Assembly: GCA_016286385.1 (NCBI GenBank)
Contig: JAEESO010000019.1
Span: 1-47,645, forward strand
Length of the DNA: 47,645 nucleotides
Reading direction: 5' to 3'
DNA from: Bacteroidales bacterium
GTDB lineage: Bacteria; Bacteroidota; Bacteroidia; Bacteroidales; UBA932
A model generated the notes under the pieces. It searched no databases. It worked only from the letters and a program-made list of their open reading frames with translations, and was not told where the DNA came from. The translations under genes and the position numbers were made by a program. Of this stretch, positions 22,995 through 31,942 are shown piece by piece (positions within the stretch are counted from its first letter, which is position 1; every line of letters starts with the position of its first letter).

Positions 22995-24368
22995 TTACTT
23001 TTTAGCGGCTTCAGCGGCGGCCTTTGCGGCAGCGGCACGGGCGCGGATGGCACCCATGGCCAGGCCTTTACCCAGACGTACCCAGTCCAGCAGAGGGATG
23101 TTGGCAGGGCAGGAATACAGGCAGCAGCCGCACTCGATGCAGTCGTGGGCGGCATTTGCCTCCAGAGCCTCTACATCTGAGTTACGGGACAGCTTTTGGA
23201 GAAGGAAGGGTTCAAGACCCATGGGGCAGGCATCGGCACAGCGGCCGCAGCGGATACATTCAGATTCCGGTGCGCGGCGTGTCTGGGCCTCAGTGAGAAG
23301 AAGGAGTGCACCTGTTCCCTTCACGGTTGCTGCATCAAGGTTGGAAACGGCACGTCCCATCATGGGGCCGCCGCTGATAACCTTGGCGGCCTCTGTGGGA
23401 ATACCTCCAAGATAATCCAAAATGTAGCGGAGAGGGGTTCCTACGCGTACCAGGAGGTTGGCCTGGTTGGGGAAGCACTCGCCGGTAACAGTTACGGAGT
23501 TGTCCACAATTGGCTTATTCTTCTGGACGGCATCATAGACCGCCAGAGCAGTTGCAACGTTCTGGACAAAGGCGCCAACGCTGATAGGAAGGGCGCCCGA
23601 ACCCACCTGACGGTGCATCACGGCATCAATGAGCTGCTTTTCACCGCCCTGCGGATACATCATCTTCATCTCCATCACCTCAATGCCCTCATAGCCAAGC
23701 TTTGCAATTACTTCGCGGATATGGGCAATGGCTTCAGGCTTATTTTCCTCTATTGCAATTGTGCAGGGGACATTTCCCATCACCTGCCTCAGGATAGCGG
23801 CTCCAACCACCACCTGCTCTCCCTTTTCAAGGAGGGTGCGGAAGTCGGAGGTGAGGTAAGGCTCACATTCGCAGCCGTTTATTATAACTCTCTCGCACTT
23901 TGATCCGGGAGGCGGGGAAAGCTTCACGTGAGTGGGGAAAGTTGCGCCGCCAAGACCCACAACACCGCCAAGGCGGATCTTCTCCACTATGGCCTTGTTG
24001 TCGGAGGGAATCTCAGTGATAAGGGTATCGGTGGTATCAATTCCATCGGCCCATTCATCACCCTCAACGGCAATCTCAATATGTGTCACGGGACGTCCGG
24101 CAAGGTCCGGGCGGGGGCCGATAGACTTAACGGTTCCGGAAACGGATGAGTGGATGAAGGCGCTCACAAAGCCGCCGGGCTCTGCGATCACCTGACCCAC
24201 CTTCACTTTGTCACCAACTGCAACGCAAGGAACGGAGGGCGCGCCAATGTGCTGCGCCACAGAAATATACACTGTGGGGGCAAGAGGCAGGGGGCAGATG
24301 GGGCAGCCCCTTGAAATCTTGCTGTCGTGCGGATGAACACCGCCGATGGAGAATGTTCTCTTACTCAT
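22995..24368 (-). CDS. rnfC: electron transport complex subunit RnfC
   Basis: Cytoplasmic subunit, the likely NADH/FMN-binding side of Rnf. 457 residues. N-terminal barrel-sandwich domain (GGVHPHDSKISRG), flavin/NADH domain with GLGGATFPTHVKL and INGCECEPYLTSDFRTLL, a SLBB-type stretch, then two [4Fe-4S] motifs: CIRCGRCADACPMGLEP and CIECGCCLYSCPANIP. It ends in an Ala-rich helix. It overlaps rnfB by 8 bp, so translation is coupled. Confidence 0.97.
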   Translation of the reverse strand: MSKRTFSIGGVHPHDSKISRGCPICPLPLAPTVYISVAQHIGAPSVPCVAVGDKVKVGQVIAEPGGFVSAFIHSSVSGTVKSIGPRPDLAGRPVTHIEIAVEGDEWADGIDTTDTLITEIPSDNKAIVEKIRLGGVVGLGGATFPTHVKLSPPPGSKCERVIINGCECEPYLTSDFRTLLEKGEQVVVGAAILRQVMGNVPCTIAIEENKPEAIAHIREVIAKLGYEGIEVMEMKMMYPQGGEKQLIDAVMHRQVGSGALPISVGAFVQNVATALAVYDAVQKNKPIVDNSVTVTGECFPNQANLLVRVGTPLRYILDYLGGIPTEAAKVISGGPMMGRAVSNLDAATVKGTGALLLLTEAQTRRAPESECIRCGRCADACPMGLEPFLLQKLSRNSDVEALEANAAHDCIECGCCLYSCPANIPLLDWVRLGKGLAMGAIRARAAAAKAAAEAAKK

Positions 24369-25257
24369 TTGCTGCAGCCTCCTTCGCTTTCTGGTTACGG
24401 ATTTTAATACGCTCCTTGATGGCTTCCTTGTCCAGCGGCTTGGGGAAATTCACACCGTGGATGGCGCCGGTGGGGCACATTGCCTCGCACTCGCGGCAAA
24501 GCTTACACTTGGACGCATCGATATAAGCGATATTGCCTTCCACTACAATGGCGTCATGGGTACAGGTCTTGGCGCAGATGCCGCAGCCAATACAGGCCGA
24601 TGCACATGCCTTCTTTGCAACGGGACCCTTATCCCTGTTAAGGCAGCTCACGAACATACGCATGCCGCGCGGGCCCATGGGCCTTAATTCTATGACCTTC
24701 TTGGGACAGGCCTTCACGCAGGCTCCGCAGGCGGTGCACTTCTCCTGATCCACCACCGGAAGACCGGTTTCGGGATCCATTGAGAGGGCTCCGAACTGGC
24801 AGGCTTTCACGCAGTCTCCGCAGCCAAGGCAGCCATATGCGCAACCGGTATCTCCGGCGTACAGCTGGGCCTTCACGGCGCAGGATTCAGTACCGCCCCA
24901 TTCGTTAACCCTGGGGCGAACGGCACAGGTGCCGTTACACCTTACCACGGCCACCATGGGGGCTTTGGCCTTAACCTCATAGCCAAGGATGGCAGCCACC
25001 TTTGCCATTGTGTCGTTACCGCCCACCGGACAGTAGTTATTGTCCAGATTGGGGGCTTTAACAGCAGCCTCGGCAAAAGCGCGGCAGCCGGCGAAGCCGC
25101 AGCCGCCGCAGTTTGCGCCGGGCATGGCTTTCTCGACTTCGTCGATGCGGGGGTCTTCCTCAACCTTGAACTTCTGGGCCACAAGGTACAGGACCAGGGC
25201 AAGCAGAAGGCCAAGGACGGTAACCACCGCAATCGTCCAAATGATTGTTGATGACAT
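24361..25257 (-). CDS. rnfB: electron transport complex subunit RnfB
   Basis: Ferredoxin-interacting subunit with an N-terminal membrane anchor (residues 6-27). 298 residues. The first cluster motif is CGGCGFAGC with a later Cys in NNYCPVGG (the RnfB-specific 4Fe-4S domain). Four ferredoxin-type clusters then follow: CAYGCLGCGDCVKACQ, CTACGACVKACP, CIGCGICAKTC, and CKLCRECEAMCP. The high cluster number is the long RnfB form usual in Bacteroidota. It sits directly after rseC (3 bp). Confidence 0.97.
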   Translation of the reverse strand: MSSTIIWTIAVVTVLGLLLALVLYLVAQKFKVEEDPRIDEVEKAMPGANCGGCGFAGCRAFAEAAVKAPNLDNNYCPVGGNDTMAKVAAILGYEVKAKAPMVAVVRCNGTCAVRPRVNEWGGTESCAVKAQLYAGDTGCAYGCLGCGDCVKACQFGALSMDPETGLPVVDQEKCTACGACVKACPKKVIELRPMGPRGMRMFVSCLNRDKGPVAKKACASACIGCGICAKTCTHDAIVVEGNIAYIDASKCKLCRECEAMCPTGAIHGVNFPKPLDKEAIKERIKIRNQKAKEAAANE

Positions 25258-25260
25258 AGT

Positions 25261-25674
25261 TTATCGTTTAATAGTAAATACGTATTCTGTCTGGAGTTTC
25301 CCGCGGAAAAGCCACAGCAGGAGATAGTAGACGGCAACAGCCGCAATGCCGGAAAGCCCCGCTACCACTTCTCCCACCCCAAGAGCCATGAGCCCGAGGA
25401 TTGCGGCAAGCAGTATTATAAGAGGTATAAGGTATGCAAGGTACACTGCCTTGAAGCCCATGGAGGCTTTGAGAAGGACCTCCACCTCATCACCTACAGC
25501 GTGCTTGTTATAAGGGTCCGTGGGGAGTTCCACCACTTTTTCCGCAACGTCTCCCATGCTGCAAAGACCTGCCGCATGACACTCTGAGCATGCTCCGTGC
25601 TGCACAAAGGCAACGGTTGTCAACTGCGGGGTGATCTTAACTATCTTTCCTTTATGGGAAATGCTTTCACTCAT
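25261..25674 (-). CDS. rseC: RseC/SoxR-reducing system protein
   Basis: 137 residues with an N-terminal domain containing a cysteine set (CSECHAAGLCSM) and two membrane helices (VYLAYLIPLIILLAAILGLM and the next). RseC-like proteins accompany rnf operons. In enterobacteria they help reduce SoxR, and elsewhere a role in Rnf assembly or redox tuning is assumed. Here it is the first gene of the rnf block, overlapping the DUF3108 gene by 4 bp. Confidence 0.93.
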   Translation of the reverse strand: MSESISHKGKIVKITPQLTTVAFVQHGACSECHAAGLCSMGDVAEKVVELPTDPYNKHAVGDEVEVLLKASMGFKAVYLAYLIPLIILLAAILGLMALGVGEVVAGLSGIAAVAVYYLLLWLFRGKLQTEYVFTIKR

Positions 25675-26489
25675 TTTACCCTGGCTTCAAAAGGATATTT
25701 AAGGTCTTCCAGCTGCTTCACCCACCCCTGGACTGAACCAATCCTAAGAGGGGCCATAAACCCGATGGGGACATGGTTTGAGTCATCGGAGAACCAGAGA
25801 GTCATCTCCGTTTCACCGTCAAACATTGCTCCTGACACAACGGAGCAGCTGAACCTAAGTGAATTCACCTTCCCAAGACGCTTTGTCTTCACGGCCTCAC
25901 GTCCACGGTATGTGAGACGGATATCAAACACGGTATCGTCTATTGCAAAGCTTACAGGTATCTTCTGGCCGGGAGTGAGGGAGGAAAAATCCATAGTCCT
26001 CACAAGATAGATTATGGATGAGATGTCACAGACGCAGTCCTTGATGGGGATATCCAGGATCTGCTGTCCCCTGCCCTCAAAGTTTATATCGGCATGAATC
26101 TCCTTCTTGTCCCAGTCGTAGATATAATTGTTGAAGGCGCGGTAATCCCCCTGTTTGGTGTTACGGTAATACTTGAGGGGACGCACGGCGTCCTTTGCGA
26201 ACCAGGTCTCGAAGCGCTCGTGCATATCGTAGAAGACGCTGAAAAAAGGTGCGCTGTCGGCAATGAGGGATGCCTTGTACACGCTTTTTCCGTTAAGGGC
26301 CGATTCCTCCAGCGAAAGGTCTCCGGTAGCCACCTCCGTGTTCACCGCACCCCATTTGAAATAAAGGCCCATCCTGATCTTTTCACCTGCCTTGAAGGGG
26401 AGCTCCTCCCCGGTGGGGAAGCAGCCCTGCGCCTTTGCTACAAAACCAGAGAGCAAAGTGAAAAGCAGTATGACGGTTAACCTTTTCAT
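25671..26489 (-). CDS. DUF3108 exported protein
   Basis: 272 residues, signal peptide (MKRLTVILLFTLLSGFVAKAQ). The mature domain matches DUF3108: PFKAGEKIRMGLYFKWGAVN, then DMHERFETWF, RYRNT-like KYYRNTKQGDYRAFN and the end SDDSNHVPIGFMAPLRIGSV. Thought to be a periplasmic beta-rich protein; function unknown. Start overlaps the dnaB stop by 1 bp and its end overlaps rseC by 4 bp. Confidence 0.88.
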   Translation of the reverse strand: MKRLTVILLFTLLSGFVAKAQGCFPTGEELPFKAGEKIRMGLYFKWGAVNTEVATGDLSLEESALNGKSVYKASLIADSAPFFSVFYDMHERFETWFAKDAVRPLKYYRNTKQGDYRAFNNYIYDWDKKEIHADINFEGRGQQILDIPIKDCVCDISSIIYLVRTMDFSSLTPGQKIPVSFAIDDTVFDIRLTYRGREAVKTKRLGKVNSLRFSCSVVSGAMFDGETEMTLWFSDDSNHVPIGFMAPLRIGSVQGWVKQLEDLKYPFEARVK

Positions 26490-27958
26490 CAGAAATCCTG
26501 GGACGAATCAAAATCCTGATAGCTTGCTCCGGGAGCGGGCTCATTGGCGGCGCTTGCCACCGGGCCCCTCTGGGCATAGATGTCAAGGCTTTGGTCGGCC
26601 TCCACAAACTTCACCTGACCGGCCTTGTACTTCATCTCAATGTCACAGACTTCGCCGTTACGGTGCTTTGCTATCACAATGTATGCCTTCTCCTTATCTT
26701 CCGGGTTTTCACTCATACCTACAAAATCCGGGCGATGGATGAAAATCACCATATCGGCATCCTGCTCGATGGAGCCGGACTCGCGCAGGTCACTGAGCTG
26801 GGGCTTACCCATGCCGCCCGTACGCTGAACCGCATTACGGGACAGCTGGGACAGGGCTATGATGGGGATATTGAGCTCCTTGGCCGTTGCCTTCAGGGTA
26901 CGGGAAATGGCTGCAACTTCCTGCTCACGAAGGCCACGCAGTTCCACGGGGCCCTGCATGAGCTGGAGATAGTCCACCACAATGAGACGCACGCCCTTCT
27001 GCTTCACAAGGCGCTTTGCCTTGGTACGGAATTCCATGATGGGAATACCGGGGGTGTCGTCAATGTAGAGCGGGGCCTTTGCAAGGCGCTTCAAGGTATC
27101 CTCAAGCTGAATCCACTCAAAGCTCTCAAGCTTTACGCCACCCTTGATCTTTTCTCCGGAAAGGCCGCTTTCGGTGGTGATGAGACGCTTTCCAAGCTGG
27201 TCTGCGCTCATTTCCAGGGAGAACACCGCCACGGGCATATTGGCATCTACGGCCGCATTGCGCGCAATGTTGAGGGCAAATGCGGTTTTACCAACGGAGG
27301 GACGGGCAGCAAGGATGATGAGGTCTGATTTCTGCCACCCTTGCGTTACACGGTCTATGGAAGGATAACCGGAAGGGACACCGGAAGGCCCCGTGATGTT
27401 CTGGAGCTCCTGGAGGTTGTCCAGCACGGTGTTGATGATAGAGCCGATGTCCTGGACATCCCTCTTAACATTGTTCTGGATGGCGGCAAAGACCTTGGTC
27501 TGGGCATTGTCAATGAGGTCATCCACATTTGTGGACTCATCGAAAGACTGCTTCAGGATATCGTAGGAGGCCGTAATGAGGTCCCTCTGGATGGTCTTCT
27601 GCTTGAGAATCTTGATGTAGTACTCAATGTGGGCCGCAGCGCCTATGTTCTGCGACAGGCGCGCAAGCTCCACGGGGCCGCCAATCTCTTCAAGGTCTCC
27701 GCGGGAGCGGAGTTTCTCACTTACGGTGACTATGTCAATGCTCACGTGCTCATTCACCAGAGCACTCATAGCCTCGAAGATCTTGCGGTGGCGAGGGTCA
27801 TAGAAACACCCCGCGCTGAGCTCTTCCATTGACTCGTCAATGGTTGCCGGTTCTACCAGCATAGCTCCCAGCACGGCCTCCTCAACGTCAAGCGCCTGAG
27901 GGGGTTTATTCCCCATCAGGGCTTCCAGGTTGAGGGGTTCCTGAGGTTTCCTAGGCAT
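26489..27958 (-). CDS. dnaB: replicative DNA helicase DnaB
   Basis: Hexameric helicase that unwinds DNA ahead of the replisome. I choose ATG 27958 (MPRKPQEPLNLEALMGNKPP), which overlaps the previous gene by 8 bp. The 22 extra codons upstream are low-complexity Ser/Ala. N-terminal DnaB domain (DVEEAVLGAMLVEPATIDES), then RecA-like ATPase: Walker A AARPSVGKTAFALN, Walker B region RLIVVDYLQLM, and ALSQLSRNAVQR. No intein. 489 residues, normal. Standard helicase in the middle of an unusual long operon. Confidence 0.96.
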   Translation of the reverse strand: MPRKPQEPLNLEALMGNKPPQALDVEEAVLGAMLVEPATIDESMEELSAGCFYDPRHRKIFEAMSALVNEHVSIDIVTVSEKLRSRGDLEEIGGPVELARLSQNIGAAAHIEYYIKILKQKTIQRDLITASYDILKQSFDESTNVDDLIDNAQTKVFAAIQNNVKRDVQDIGSIINTVLDNLQELQNITGPSGVPSGYPSIDRVTQGWQKSDLIILAARPSVGKTAFALNIARNAAVDANMPVAVFSLEMSADQLGKRLITTESGLSGEKIKGGVKLESFEWIQLEDTLKRLAKAPLYIDDTPGIPIMEFRTKAKRLVKQKGVRLIVVDYLQLMQGPVELRGLREQEVAAISRTLKATAKELNIPIIALSQLSRNAVQRTGGMGKPQLSDLRESGSIEQDADMVIFIHRPDFVGMSENPEDKEKAYIVIAKHRNGEVCDIEMKYKAGQVKFVEADQSLDIYAQRGPVASAANEPAPGASYQDFDSSQDF

Positions 27959-28775
27959 CAAATTCGGGGTTGATGATGATTCGGCCGCAGTGCTCGCAGA
28001 TGATGAGCTTGCGGTTTGAAGCAATCTCTACGCGGCGCTGGGGAGTGATGGTATTGAAGCATCCTCCGCAGGAGTCTCCGTTGTAGATACCCACAACTGC
28101 AAGGTGGTTGTTAACACTGGCACGGATACGCTCATAGGCGCTCATGGTACGGGCGTCGATCTTTGCGGCGCACTCATCACGGCGTGCACGCAGAACGGCT
28201 TCCTCCTTGGCGGTTTCCTCAACGATGGTCTCAAGCTCTGCCCTCTTGGCGGCAAGGTCCTCTTCACGGATGGTGAGGCGGTCCTTTATGTCGTCAAGTT
28301 CTGCCTTCTTCTCACCAATCTCATAGCGGGTGTCATTGATGGTTTTCTCGTCAATCTGACGGAGAAGGTCCTGATTCTCGATTTCCTTGTTCAGGGAATC
28401 GTACTCGCGGGAGTTTGTGATGGTCTCCAGCTGATGCTGATATTTCTGGATGGTGCCTTCATGCTCTGCGATGGAAAGCTTAGCGTCTGCGATGTTGCGG
28501 GTAAGCTGGTCCACTACTGCGGAGATGGTAGCGCTGCGCTCCTTGAGGGTAGCAATTTCATTTTCCAGGGCCTCTACCTCTGCGGGAAGGGCGCCACGGA
28601 GCTGGATGATCTTGTCAATCTCTGAATCTGCGGCCTGGAGCTGATAGAGGGTCTTGAGCTTTTCCTCTACGCTCATCTCGGAGTCTGCGAAAGACTTCTG
28701 GAGAGATACGAAGGTTTCCCTGTTGTCGATGGGAGCCTCTACTTTCTTGGCTGCTGTAGTTTTTTTGGTTGCCAT
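27951..28775 (-). CDS. zinc-ribbon coiled-coil protein (DUF164 family)
   Basis: 274 residues. Residues 40-210 are long antiparallel coiled coil (ENEIATLKERSATISAVVDQ and similar), followed by a C4 zinc ribbon: CGGC (...NGDSCGGCFNTI) and CEHCGRII. This is the form of the widely conserved DUF164/C4-type zinc ribbon proteins, thought to bind nucleic acids or act as a chaperone-like factor. The N-terminus is Lys/Ala-rich. The gene lies 15 bp after the Nif3-like gene and overlaps dnaB. Confidence 0.88.
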   Translation of the reverse strand: MATKKTTAAKKVEAPIDNRETFVSLQKSFADSEMSVEEKLKTLYQLQAADSEIDKIIQLRGALPAEVEALENEIATLKERSATISAVVDQLTRNIADAKLSIAEHEGTIQKYQHQLETITNSREYDSLNKEIENQDLLRQIDEKTINDTRYEIGEKKAELDDIKDRLTIREEDLAAKRAELETIVEETAKEEAVLRARRDECAAKIDARTMSAYERIRASVNNHLAVVGIYNGDSCGGCFNTITPQRRVEIASNRKLIICEHCGRIIINPEFDA

Positions 28776-28790
28776 ATGTAATAAATCGAT

Positions 28791-29582
28791 TTATTTATGC
28801 ATCACAAAATAGTGGACGGGATTGCTCCTGTCCAGCGTGCCGGATGAATAGCTTGCAAAGGTAGGAAATTTTTTCCGTATTTGCGTAAGCAAAATGTCCA
28901 CAATGTCAACTTCGCTCTCAAAATGGCCGATATCCATCACCATGAAGCCATCCGGGGTGAAGAAATTGTGATATGATACATCGGCCGTGATATAAAGCTG
29001 CGCTCCGGCACAACGGGCCGATTCAATCTCCGACCCTCCGCTTCCGCCAAGCACCGCAACGCGGCTGATGGGCCCTTCGATGGGCCTTGAACTCCTGATA
29101 AGCGTAAGGCCGAAAGCCTTCCCCACATACTCCAGGGCCTCATTTCCGGTGAGCGGCCGGGGAAGAGTGCCAATGCACCCAAGGCCATTCCCGCATGCAT
29201 CCTTCTCAAGAATCTCGATATCCTGAAGACCAAGCTTAAGGGCCATTGCCCAGCTCACGCCCTGAGGCACTTTATCGGCCGATGTATGGGCGGCATAAAC
29301 CGCCACCCCACCGCAGATTGCGGCCATCACGGTGGCCCCCACGGGATCTTCAGGGCCGATCTGCTTAAGCCCATGGAAGATTAGCGGATGATGCGTCACA
29401 ACCATGTTGCAGCCCCTTGAGACGGCTTCCTCAATGAGCTCCACGGTGCAGTCAAACCCCACCAGGACACCCTTCACCTCATCCTCCGGACTCCCTATGA
29501 GAAGCCCGCTGTTGTCCCAGCTCTCCTGCACCCCGCGCGGCGCAAACGCCTCTATGGCGCCCACAATGTCCTTTACTTGCAT
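28791..29582 (-). CDS. Nif3-like dinuclear metal protein
   Basis: 263 residues of the NIF3/YbgI/YqfO family, toroid hexamers with a dinuclear metal site. Metal ligands are visible: VTHHPLIFHG (two His), AAHTSADKVPQG (His, Asp) and near the C-terminus VMDIGHFESE (His and Glu). This is the short form without the YqfO insert. Reported roles include GTP cyclohydrolase-like activity, but function is unsettled. It overlaps the MerR-like gene by 10 bp. Confidence 0.92.
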   Translation of the reverse strand: MQVKDIVGAIEAFAPRGVQESWDNSGLLIGSPEDEVKGVLVGFDCTVELIEEAVSRGCNMVVTHHPLIFHGLKQIGPEDPVGATVMAAICGGVAVYAAHTSADKVPQGVSWAMALKLGLQDIEILEKDACGNGLGCIGTLPRPLTGNEALEYVGKAFGLTLIRSSRPIEGPISRVAVLGGSGGSEIESARCAGAQLYITADVSYHNFFTPDGFMVMDIGHFESEVDIVDILLTQIRKKFPTFASYSSGTLDRSNPVHYFVMHK

Positions 29583-29896
29583 ATGGCCGTCCTCACTGCT
29601 ACAAGTTGTTCACGGATAGCCTTGAGGCTGTCAAGAGCCTTCACGCGGCGGTCTACGCTGCGGTGATCCTCCCTCATCTTCTGCATTGCCCCCTCCAGGG
29701 TAAGTCCCTGCTTCTTGACCATGAACTGGATCTGCTTCAGGGTCTCAATATCCTCAGGATGGTACAGGCGGTTACCCTTTGCATTACGCTGGGGCTTCAC
29801 GTACTTTTCAAAGTAGTTGCTCCAGTAACGAACGGCCGACGGAGCTTCTGAAAGCATATCGGCCACCTCTCCCATTGTGTACAGCAGTTTAGCCAT
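29573..29896 (-). CDS. MerR-family transcriptional regulator
   Basis: 107 residues from ATG 29896 (MAKLLYTMGEVADMLSEAPS), 1 bp after the trmB stop; the longer frame to 30004 would lie inside trmB. MerR winged helix (VRYWSNYFEKYVKPQRNAKG, NRLYHPEDIETLKQI), then a helix for dimerisation. It lacks an effector domain, as usual for the Bacteroidota group found next to nif3-like and zinc-ribbon genes. Confidence 0.88.
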   Translation of the reverse strand: MAKLLYTMGEVADMLSEAPSAVRYWSNYFEKYVKPQRNAKGNRLYHPEDIETLKQIQFMVKKQGLTLEGAMQKMREDHRSVDRRVKALDSLKAIREQLVAVRTAICK

Positions 29897-29897
29897 A

Positions 29898-30806
29898 TTA
29901 CTGTTTTTTGTTAGGTTGATGCGAAAATGAACGGCGGGGGCCCTCCTGCTCCAGCCAATAGTCGTGGTCAAACGCCTCTCCCGGTCCCACAAACGCCCCC
30001 TCATGCTCCAGCGTAAACGCCATATACGTTATAGGCAGCCCCATCTCAAGAAACATCTTTTCATAGAACGTCTGCACGGAGGTCACTTCCTCAGCAGAGA
30101 GGGGATACATGTCCTGGAACCTCTGGCCACCCTCGGCCGGATAAGAGGGAGGGGCCCACGAAGTGGGAGGGGTCGGCGCAGCCGACGGTTCAAGGATATG
30201 TATCCCCTCTCTGTAAACATCTGTACCATAGGCCAATACATTCAAATTATTGACCTTACAGACAGCCTGAGTGTATTCGTAGAGGTAGCGTGAATCTGTT
30301 TTGAGATGGATGAGGCCGCCGGAGCGGAGGAAGCCGCGGTAACGCTCCAGGAACATGGGCGACGAAAGCCTGGCATTCTCAGAACCGCGTAACTGGGGAT
30401 CGGAGAAGGTGAGCCAGATTTCAGAAACCTCGGAAGGGCCGAAGAAAGCCCCTATGAACTCAATCCTGGTACGAAGGAAAGCCACATTGGGAAGGGCATT
30501 CTCCGTGGCGTATTTGGCCCCGGACCAGAGGCGGGCGCCCTTTATGTCTACGCCGATATAATTAACCTCAGGATGCCTCAGGGCCAGGGCGATGGTATAA
30601 TCCCCCTTGCCGCATCCAAGCTCCAGGACAATGGGATGGTCATTGCCGAACATCTCTTTTCCCCAGTTGCCCTTGATGGGATGATCCTTAAGGACAAGGG
30701 CCTTTGAGCCGGGAGCCTTTGGAGCCAGCACAGCCGATGCTTCCGGCTGCAGGAGGCAGCGGAAAGTGGCATTCTGAGCAAATTTTTTCAGTTTCCCGTG
30801 ACCCAT
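29898..30806 (-). CDS. trmB: tRNA (guanine-N7)-methyltransferase with in-frame insertion
   Basis: Methylates G46 of tRNA with SAM. 302 residues, about 50 longer than common TrmB. Motif I VLELGCGKGDYTIALAL at 60-76, YIGVDIKGARLW, then WLTFSDPQLRG (the usual FPDPWPK region in the variant seen in Bacteroidota) and IHLKTDS. Residues about 206-235 (EPSAAPTPPTSWAPPSYPAE and following) are encoded by a dispersed repeat whose flanks form 27-bp inverted arms. The C-terminal TFYEKMF is conserved after it. The core fold should survive, as the insertion sits in a loop before the last element. Confidence 0.9.
   Translation of the reverse strand: MGHGKLKKFAQNATFRCLLQPEASAVLAPKAPGSKALVLKDHPIKGNWGKEMFGNDHPIVLELGCGKGDYTIALALRHPEVNYIGVDIKGARLWSGAKYATENALPNVAFLRTRIEFIGAFFGPSEVSEIWLTFSDPQLRGSENARLSSPMFLERYRGFLRSGGLIHLKTDSRYLYEYTQAVCKVNNLNVLAYGTDVYREGIHILEPSAAPTPPTSWAPPSYPAEGGQRFQDMYPLSAEEVTSVQTFYEKMFLEMGLPITYMAFTLEHEGAFVGPGEAFDHDYWLEQEGPRRSFSHQPNKKQ
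30095..30213. repeat. palindromic repeat inserted in trmB
   Basis: Arms 30095-30121 and 30187-30213 are inverted complements at 25 of 27 positions. The 65-bp core contains GGGAGGGGCCCAC-GAAG-TGGGAGGGG and GTCGGC-GCA-GCCGAC. The core recurs at 47379-47499 with entirely different arms. Confidence 0.85.
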
Positions 30807-31942
30807 TACTTCCTGTTACGGTTCTTGCGGCGTTTCTTACGTTTTTTCTCAGGGTCAAACCTGTTGATGGCATCGTCACCCACGGCCGATACAAACTCCG
30901 GAGAGCGCTCAGGCTCTTCCTGAAGCGTGGCGGGACGCTCCCCGCGGCGGTTCATTGCCTGGATTTCCCTCACTTCATCGGCCGATAATCCATATACCTT
31001 TGCAAGGGAGCCCTTCTCATAGGAGAAATACAGCATTCCGGCAAGGATATCAGTCTTCACAAGGAAAGCCTGGCCGTCTTCAAGCTCCAGGGGCTCATTC
31101 ACGCGGGGAAGGCGGGAACGGGCGTCAGTGTATGCTGCAACCTCATAATTGAGGCAGCACTTGAGCTTTCCGCACTGGCCGGCAAGCTTCTGGGGATTGA
31201 GGGAAAGGTCCTGGACGCGCGCCGCGGCGGTGGTGATGGACTTGAACTCCGTGATGTAGTTGGCGCAGCACAGCTCACGGCCGCAAACGCCTAGGCCGCC
31301 TATGAGGCCGGCTTCCTGACGGGCGCCGATCTGCTTCATCTCAACGCGGATATGGAATTCCTCCGCAAAATCCTTGATGAGCTGGCGGAAGTCTACGCGG
31401 CCATCGGCAATGTAGTAGAAGATTGCCTTGGTGCCGTCTCCCTGGAACTCAACGTCTCCAATCTTCATCTCCAGCCCAAGGTTTGCGGCAAGCACGCGGG
31501 CACGGATCATGGTTTCCTCCTCACGGGCAATTGCCTCCTGCCAGCGCTGGATGTCAAAGGGACGAGCCTTGCGGTAGATTTTCTTAAGTTCCTGCTGGGC
31601 GGGATCCACACCCTTGCACTTCATCTGGCGGGCAACTATGGGCCCCTCAAGTGTTACAATTCCTAAATCGTGACCGGTAGCGGCCTCAACTACAACAAGG
31701 TCTCCGGTTTTGATACTCTGGCCGGAAGCGTTCACGTAGATGCCCTTGCGGGTGTTCTTGAAACGGACCTCGAAGTAGCCGTCCCACTGCTCCTGAGCTA
31801 TGCCCTTCAGGGTATCATATACCTCCAGCTTGCAGCAGCCCTGACGGTAGCGTATATCTTTTTCTCCCGATTCCTCGTCTGTCACAACCGTACAGCCGCG
31901 GAAGCAGTCGAACTGGATTGATTCGTTGCTATAATCTTTCAT
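30806..31942 (-). CDS. PSP1-domain protein, RicT/YaaT-like
   Basis: 378 residues. PSP1 domain with the cysteine-rich signature GVCGRELCCANYI and QCGKLKCCLNYE, in which six Cys may hold Fe-S or bind RNA. The C-terminus is a basic Lys/Arg tail (KKRKKRRKNRNRK). In Bacillus the related YaaT/RicT acts with RNase Y and in phosphorelay. In Bacteroidota the gene accompanies holB as here. It overlaps holB by 4 bp and meets trmB at the stop. Confidence 0.9.
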   Translation of the reverse strand: MKDYSNESIQFDCFRGCTVVTDEESGEKDIRYRQGCCKLEVYDTLKGIAQEQWDGYFEVRFKNTRKGIYVNASGQSIKTGDLVVVEAATGHDLGIVTLEGPIVARQMKCKGVDPAQQELKKIYRKARPFDIQRWQEAIAREEETMIRARVLAANLGLEMKIGDVEFQGDGTKAIFYYIADGRVDFRQLIKDFAEEFHIRVEMKQIGARQEAGLIGGLGVCGRELCCANYITEFKSITTAAARVQDLSLNPQKLAGQCGKLKCCLNYEVAAYTDARSRLPRVNEPLELEDGQAFLVKTDILAGMLYFSYEKGSLAKVYGLSADEVREIQAMNRRGERPATLQEEPERSPEFVSAVGDDAINRFDPEKKRKKRRKNRNRK

